Below are positions 61,430 to 64,000 of a stretch of DNA of 64,000 nucleotides, one piece after another. The stretch covers positions 112,332,107 to 112,396,106 of the forward strand of contig CM060954.1 of assembly GCA_030765055.1 (NCBI GenBank), given 5' to 3'. Position 1 is the stretch's first letter; each line of letters opens with the position of its first letter. The notes under the pieces are model-generated. The model saw only the letters and a list, made by a program, of their open reading frames with translations. It had not been told where the DNA came from and searched no databases. Both the position numbers and the translations under genes were made by a program. The stretch comes from Mantis religiosa. Its lineage: Eukaryota > Arthropoda > Insecta > Mantodea > Mantidae.

Positions 61430-61640
61430 GGTCTACCTGTTGCGCTGCCCACTTGCGGGTTGTCTCGCCCCCACAGTTGCTAATCCTGCAGTCGGGTCAC
61501 CTCAGCGAGGCCTCTCTAAGGTTCTGGTTCCAAAGGCGCCGGCCGCGCCGGCTTTTCGCGCAATTCAGAAAAAAACGTTCGTTAGCGTGTTTTACCTCAG
61601 GCTTCTTTCCTCGTTCGCTCAGCACTTCAGTTCACGTAAA
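61430..61640. promoter_or_regulatory. CpG-rich patch
   Basis: GC and CpG rise clearly, peaking at GGCGCCGGCCGCGCCGGC (about 61537-61554). There is no TATA box and no convincing exon. It may be a small CpG-rich promoter, part of a DNA transposon, or a GC-rich repeat. The 84- and 85-codon frames over it have no domain. Confidence 0.25.
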
Positions 61641-61731
61641 CGGTTTCTTTAGCTTACTACAAAATAAGGCAAGGTGTGCCATCGTCAATAAAACACACAC
61701 TTCGTAATATATTTACATTTCCTCTACTACT

Positions 61732-62510
61732 GCAGTAAGTAGGGGAAGTATTGTATTCCACCCAATAATTCGATGTTGAGATTTCCGATGAAATATATGT
61801 TTTGAAGTCCCCTGAACCAAAAGGGGCTGATTGTGTGAAAATGGCTTAACGAGTTATACTATTCCATATGTTTAAGATATTTTATCACAAAAAGTATAAC
61901 CTCAATACTCGGATCAGCTGGAACCAAGCCCGAGCGTTAACAAAATTCCAGATTATTCACAGAATGACGAAAAAACAATAAAAATACCATGTACAACATC
62001 ACCGAAATATTTTTAATGGAGTTTAGAAATTACTATCGGCACACTTTCACATAAAAACACATACACTGTATGTATTATAATAGCTATGTATTTACACTGT
62101 ACACAATATAGCAACAAACAAGTCGGTAGTATAAAAGGCAGCGAGCTCCTGCTGTCTCAGTTTAGTGTATCGCTTATGAGCAGCGCGATCTCGCATCCGC
62201 TTTAACATTAGAAGTTCATTTGGCAATGTTTCGGCTTGACTCTCGAAATAAAACATCAAATTCTCTATATTTTCTACTGCTTGTGTGGGTCGTAACCACA
62301 GCTAGTTCATCAACATTGTCTCCATCTGAATATTCTTCATTTTCATTTTTCAGTAACACTGCATGATGCAATAATGGCTTCCTCTGTAATCGGTTTATAA
62401 CTTCCATAATTGTCAACGTTTTCTTCATCAACATCGGAACAGCTATATAATCTTCTTCCACACTTACATTTTTCTTTTTCAATCTTGTTTTCTGGCAAGT
62501 CACACACACA

Positions 62511-62587
<77 letters not shown>

Positions 62588-62640
62588 AGGCCTCAACTTT
62601 TTCTGCATTTTTTCTACGCTAAACAACATTTTCTGCAAAA
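61732..62640 (-). mobile_element. Tigger/pogo-like transposon remnant
   Basis: CAGTAAGTAGGGGAAGTATT at the left resembles a TIR and is shared with 49838. On the minus strand 62600-62110 carries the C-terminal tail of a jerky/Tigger-type transposase. Pieces such as ITEEAIIASC, SDGDNVDELAV and AVENIENLMFYFESQAETLP, then MLKRMRDRAAHKRYTKLRQQ, follow that family's order: an acidic stretch, a helical segment, then a basic end. They lie in three frames. The DDE core is not visible, and a CA microsatellite has expanded at its upstream edge. The right TIR was not found. Confidence 0.5.
62500..62586. repeat. CA dinucleotide microsatellite
   Basis: A CA run with a single CC interruption near 62518. 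The overlapping poly(Val-Cys) and poly(His-Thr) frames are repeat translations. Confidence 0.98.
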
Positions 62641-62664
62641 CTGGTCCGGGTTACGAGCTTTTAC

Positions 62665-62900
62665 TGTTTGTTGAATTTTCTGGGAATAACCTCTAATTTC
62701 TCATTTACTAGTAATGTCTGGTAAACCGTAAGAGACAGCGAACTTCTACTATACAAAAATGTAGATCTGCTTAAAGCTATACAATTTATATAAAAAGGAT
62801 TTTGTATTAAACTTGCTATAGATTTTTATTTCTCGATATATTTATACCTTTTTGCTAATAGGAACAGAATTAGTAAGCATTATTATGGAGGGGATTCGAC
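62665..62900. repeat. Interspersed AT-rich repeat R5
   Basis: TTGAATTTTCTGGGAATAAC then CTCTAATTTCTC, and GCGAACTTCTACTATACAAA downstream, match 7620-7730. Confidence 0.5.
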
Positions 62901-62929
62901 ACCTAAACCTATGGTTTATTATACCTATG

Positions 62930-63110
62930 CCCTAAGTGAGGCTTCCCTAGGAGGAAGGATGAGGCGAGAGGAGACAGAGGACGGTCGACCCATGGAGTCA
63001 CGACAGTGTCGAGGATCCCTACTATTTACCGGCTAGAAACTCCCGGGCAGGCCAATCGGTATCCCACCGCCGTGAGCAGGTCCTACCGTAGGAGGAAGTG
63101 TTGCGATTAG
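62930..63110 (+). repeat. Interspersed repeat R4, 5' half
   Basis: AAGTGAGGCTTCCC, GGAGGAAGGATGAGGCGAGA, GGAGTCACGACAG, CGGGCAGGCCAATCGGTATC and GGTCCTACCGTAGGAGGAAG follow the order of the copies at 12960 and, in reverse, 6470 and 5200. Confidence 0.6.
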
Positions 63111-64000
63111 GAAGTCGTTATTTGTATCAACGTTTATACCGACTAATATGAAGTACAAAAATTTTGTAATAATTGCTTATTGAATAATGGGTACAGAAAA
63201 TCAAGTGAAGTAAGACATACAGTTCTTAAACCTAATGCTATACACTTAAGTATTTATCTTGGTCGTTCTAGGTCTTCGTAGTTGAATACATTTACCTTGT
63301 TGAAGACATGATTGCACTTAACATAGAAAGAGGTCACTTGCTATCCGTAGTATCCAACGTCTCAGATAATCTGTTTGTTCTGCGAATTGCATTCATGTGT
63401 CTGGTTGGCACTATTTGATTAAAGCTGGAAGTGTTTTTGCTTTCAGGGATACACATGTCTTCTAGTAGGGCCATTCAGACAAAGAATGTCTAAATTGTAT
63501 ATGCACATTGAACAAAATGTTTGGATTACATTTTACTTGAACTTTCTTTCCTAGTCAATCATTGCAGGTTACCTCCAGCATATCGATAAATCCTTGCTTC
63601 CTTAATAAATAGTTTCCGTTAATTACATAAAATTGCTTACTGCTGTACGTCTACTCATCACTATCAAGATTACAGAACACATATCCTCTTATGAAGATTA
63701 CCTATTGATTTTCTTCTCCTGTCCAAACCTTTTCATCTTTTCACATCAAGCAAGATTATTGATTTTATTTTCCTTAGCAACCGTTCATCATTTTTTATAT
63801 TGTCCTTACATGGCCCACTAATACTCAGATAAGAAAACAAAACACATTTCAAACAAAAACTCCCGTTACAACTATAACTAGTAAAAGAGATTTGTTTCAT
63901 TCACTTCTAAAATTGTATTATTTATTGTCTCTTAAAATATAAATTAACACAAAGTGCAGTGAGAGATCAATAAGCTTAATTTATCATTCCTCGAGAAAAT
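63111..64000. other. No recognisable gene
   Basis: AT-rich sequence with one 62-codon plus frame (63633-63821) without motif. No repeats were recognised. Confidence 0.45.

Noticed and set aside
62130..62165. TATAAAAG with TCAGTT 27 bases downstream, a textbook arthropod core promoter
   Set aside because: It lies on the opposite strand of the Tigger-like transposase tail, whose codons explain the sequence. No exon follows except a nine-codon frame.

Overview
This window reads as AT-rich, repeat-rich nuclear DNA from an insect. The best guess is a cockroach or termite (Blattodea), but that rests only on the general look of the RTE-like, Tc1-like and tRNA-SINE sequences. No intact host protein-coding gene was found on either strand. 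There are no bacterial operons, CRISPR arrays or rRNA genes. Most long reading frames are translations of microsatellites or of decayed transposable elements.

Layout. 1-9.6 kb: an inverted composite tRNA-SINE flanked by a 14-bp target-site duplication (TSD), then a 992-bp PIF/Harbinger-like element with terminal inverted repeats, TAA duplications and a broken Myb/SANT-like gene, plus other SINEs. 9.6-17.3 kb: two copies of a D34D mariner (family A). The first is cut off by a 1-kb TTC array; the second carries a SINE with a clean 10-bp TSD. 18-19 kb: a duplicated block of about 215 bp, one copy of which holds a SINE. 21 kb: a Jockey-type gag zinc-knuckle fragment. 24.4-25.7 kb: a second mariner family (B). 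26.5-28.3 kb: three 170-bp tandem units, interrupted by a 5'-truncated non-LTR retrotransposon with a 7-bp TSD. 29.7-30.9 kb: a 1.17-kb AAT array. 31-36 kb: three decayed non-LTR remnants. 37-38.4 kb: an inverted SINE and a third mariner A copy. 39.5-40.7 kb: a pyrimidine-rich block next to a CpG-rich segment, the best candidate here for a host promoter or first exon. 41-53 kb: more SINEs, another AAT array and an RTE-like tail. 54.3-55.2 kb: a fourth mariner A copy. 57.3-57.8 kb: a solo LTR with a 4-bp TSD. 58.6-60.8 kb: a Tc1 element split by a non-LTR insertion. 61.4-62.6 kb: a CpG-rich patch and a Tigger/pogo-like transposase remnant.

How the parts relate. The sequence records nested insertions: SINE into mariner, SINE into a duplicated block, LINE into a satellite, LINE into Tc1. 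Three mariner A copies share one internal deletion, so that derivative was mobilised in trans. None of the transposase or reverse-transcriptase genes is intact, so the window looks like an intergenic or large-intron graveyard. Boundaries, TSDs and motifs were read by eye; family names are inferred from motifs without database searches.
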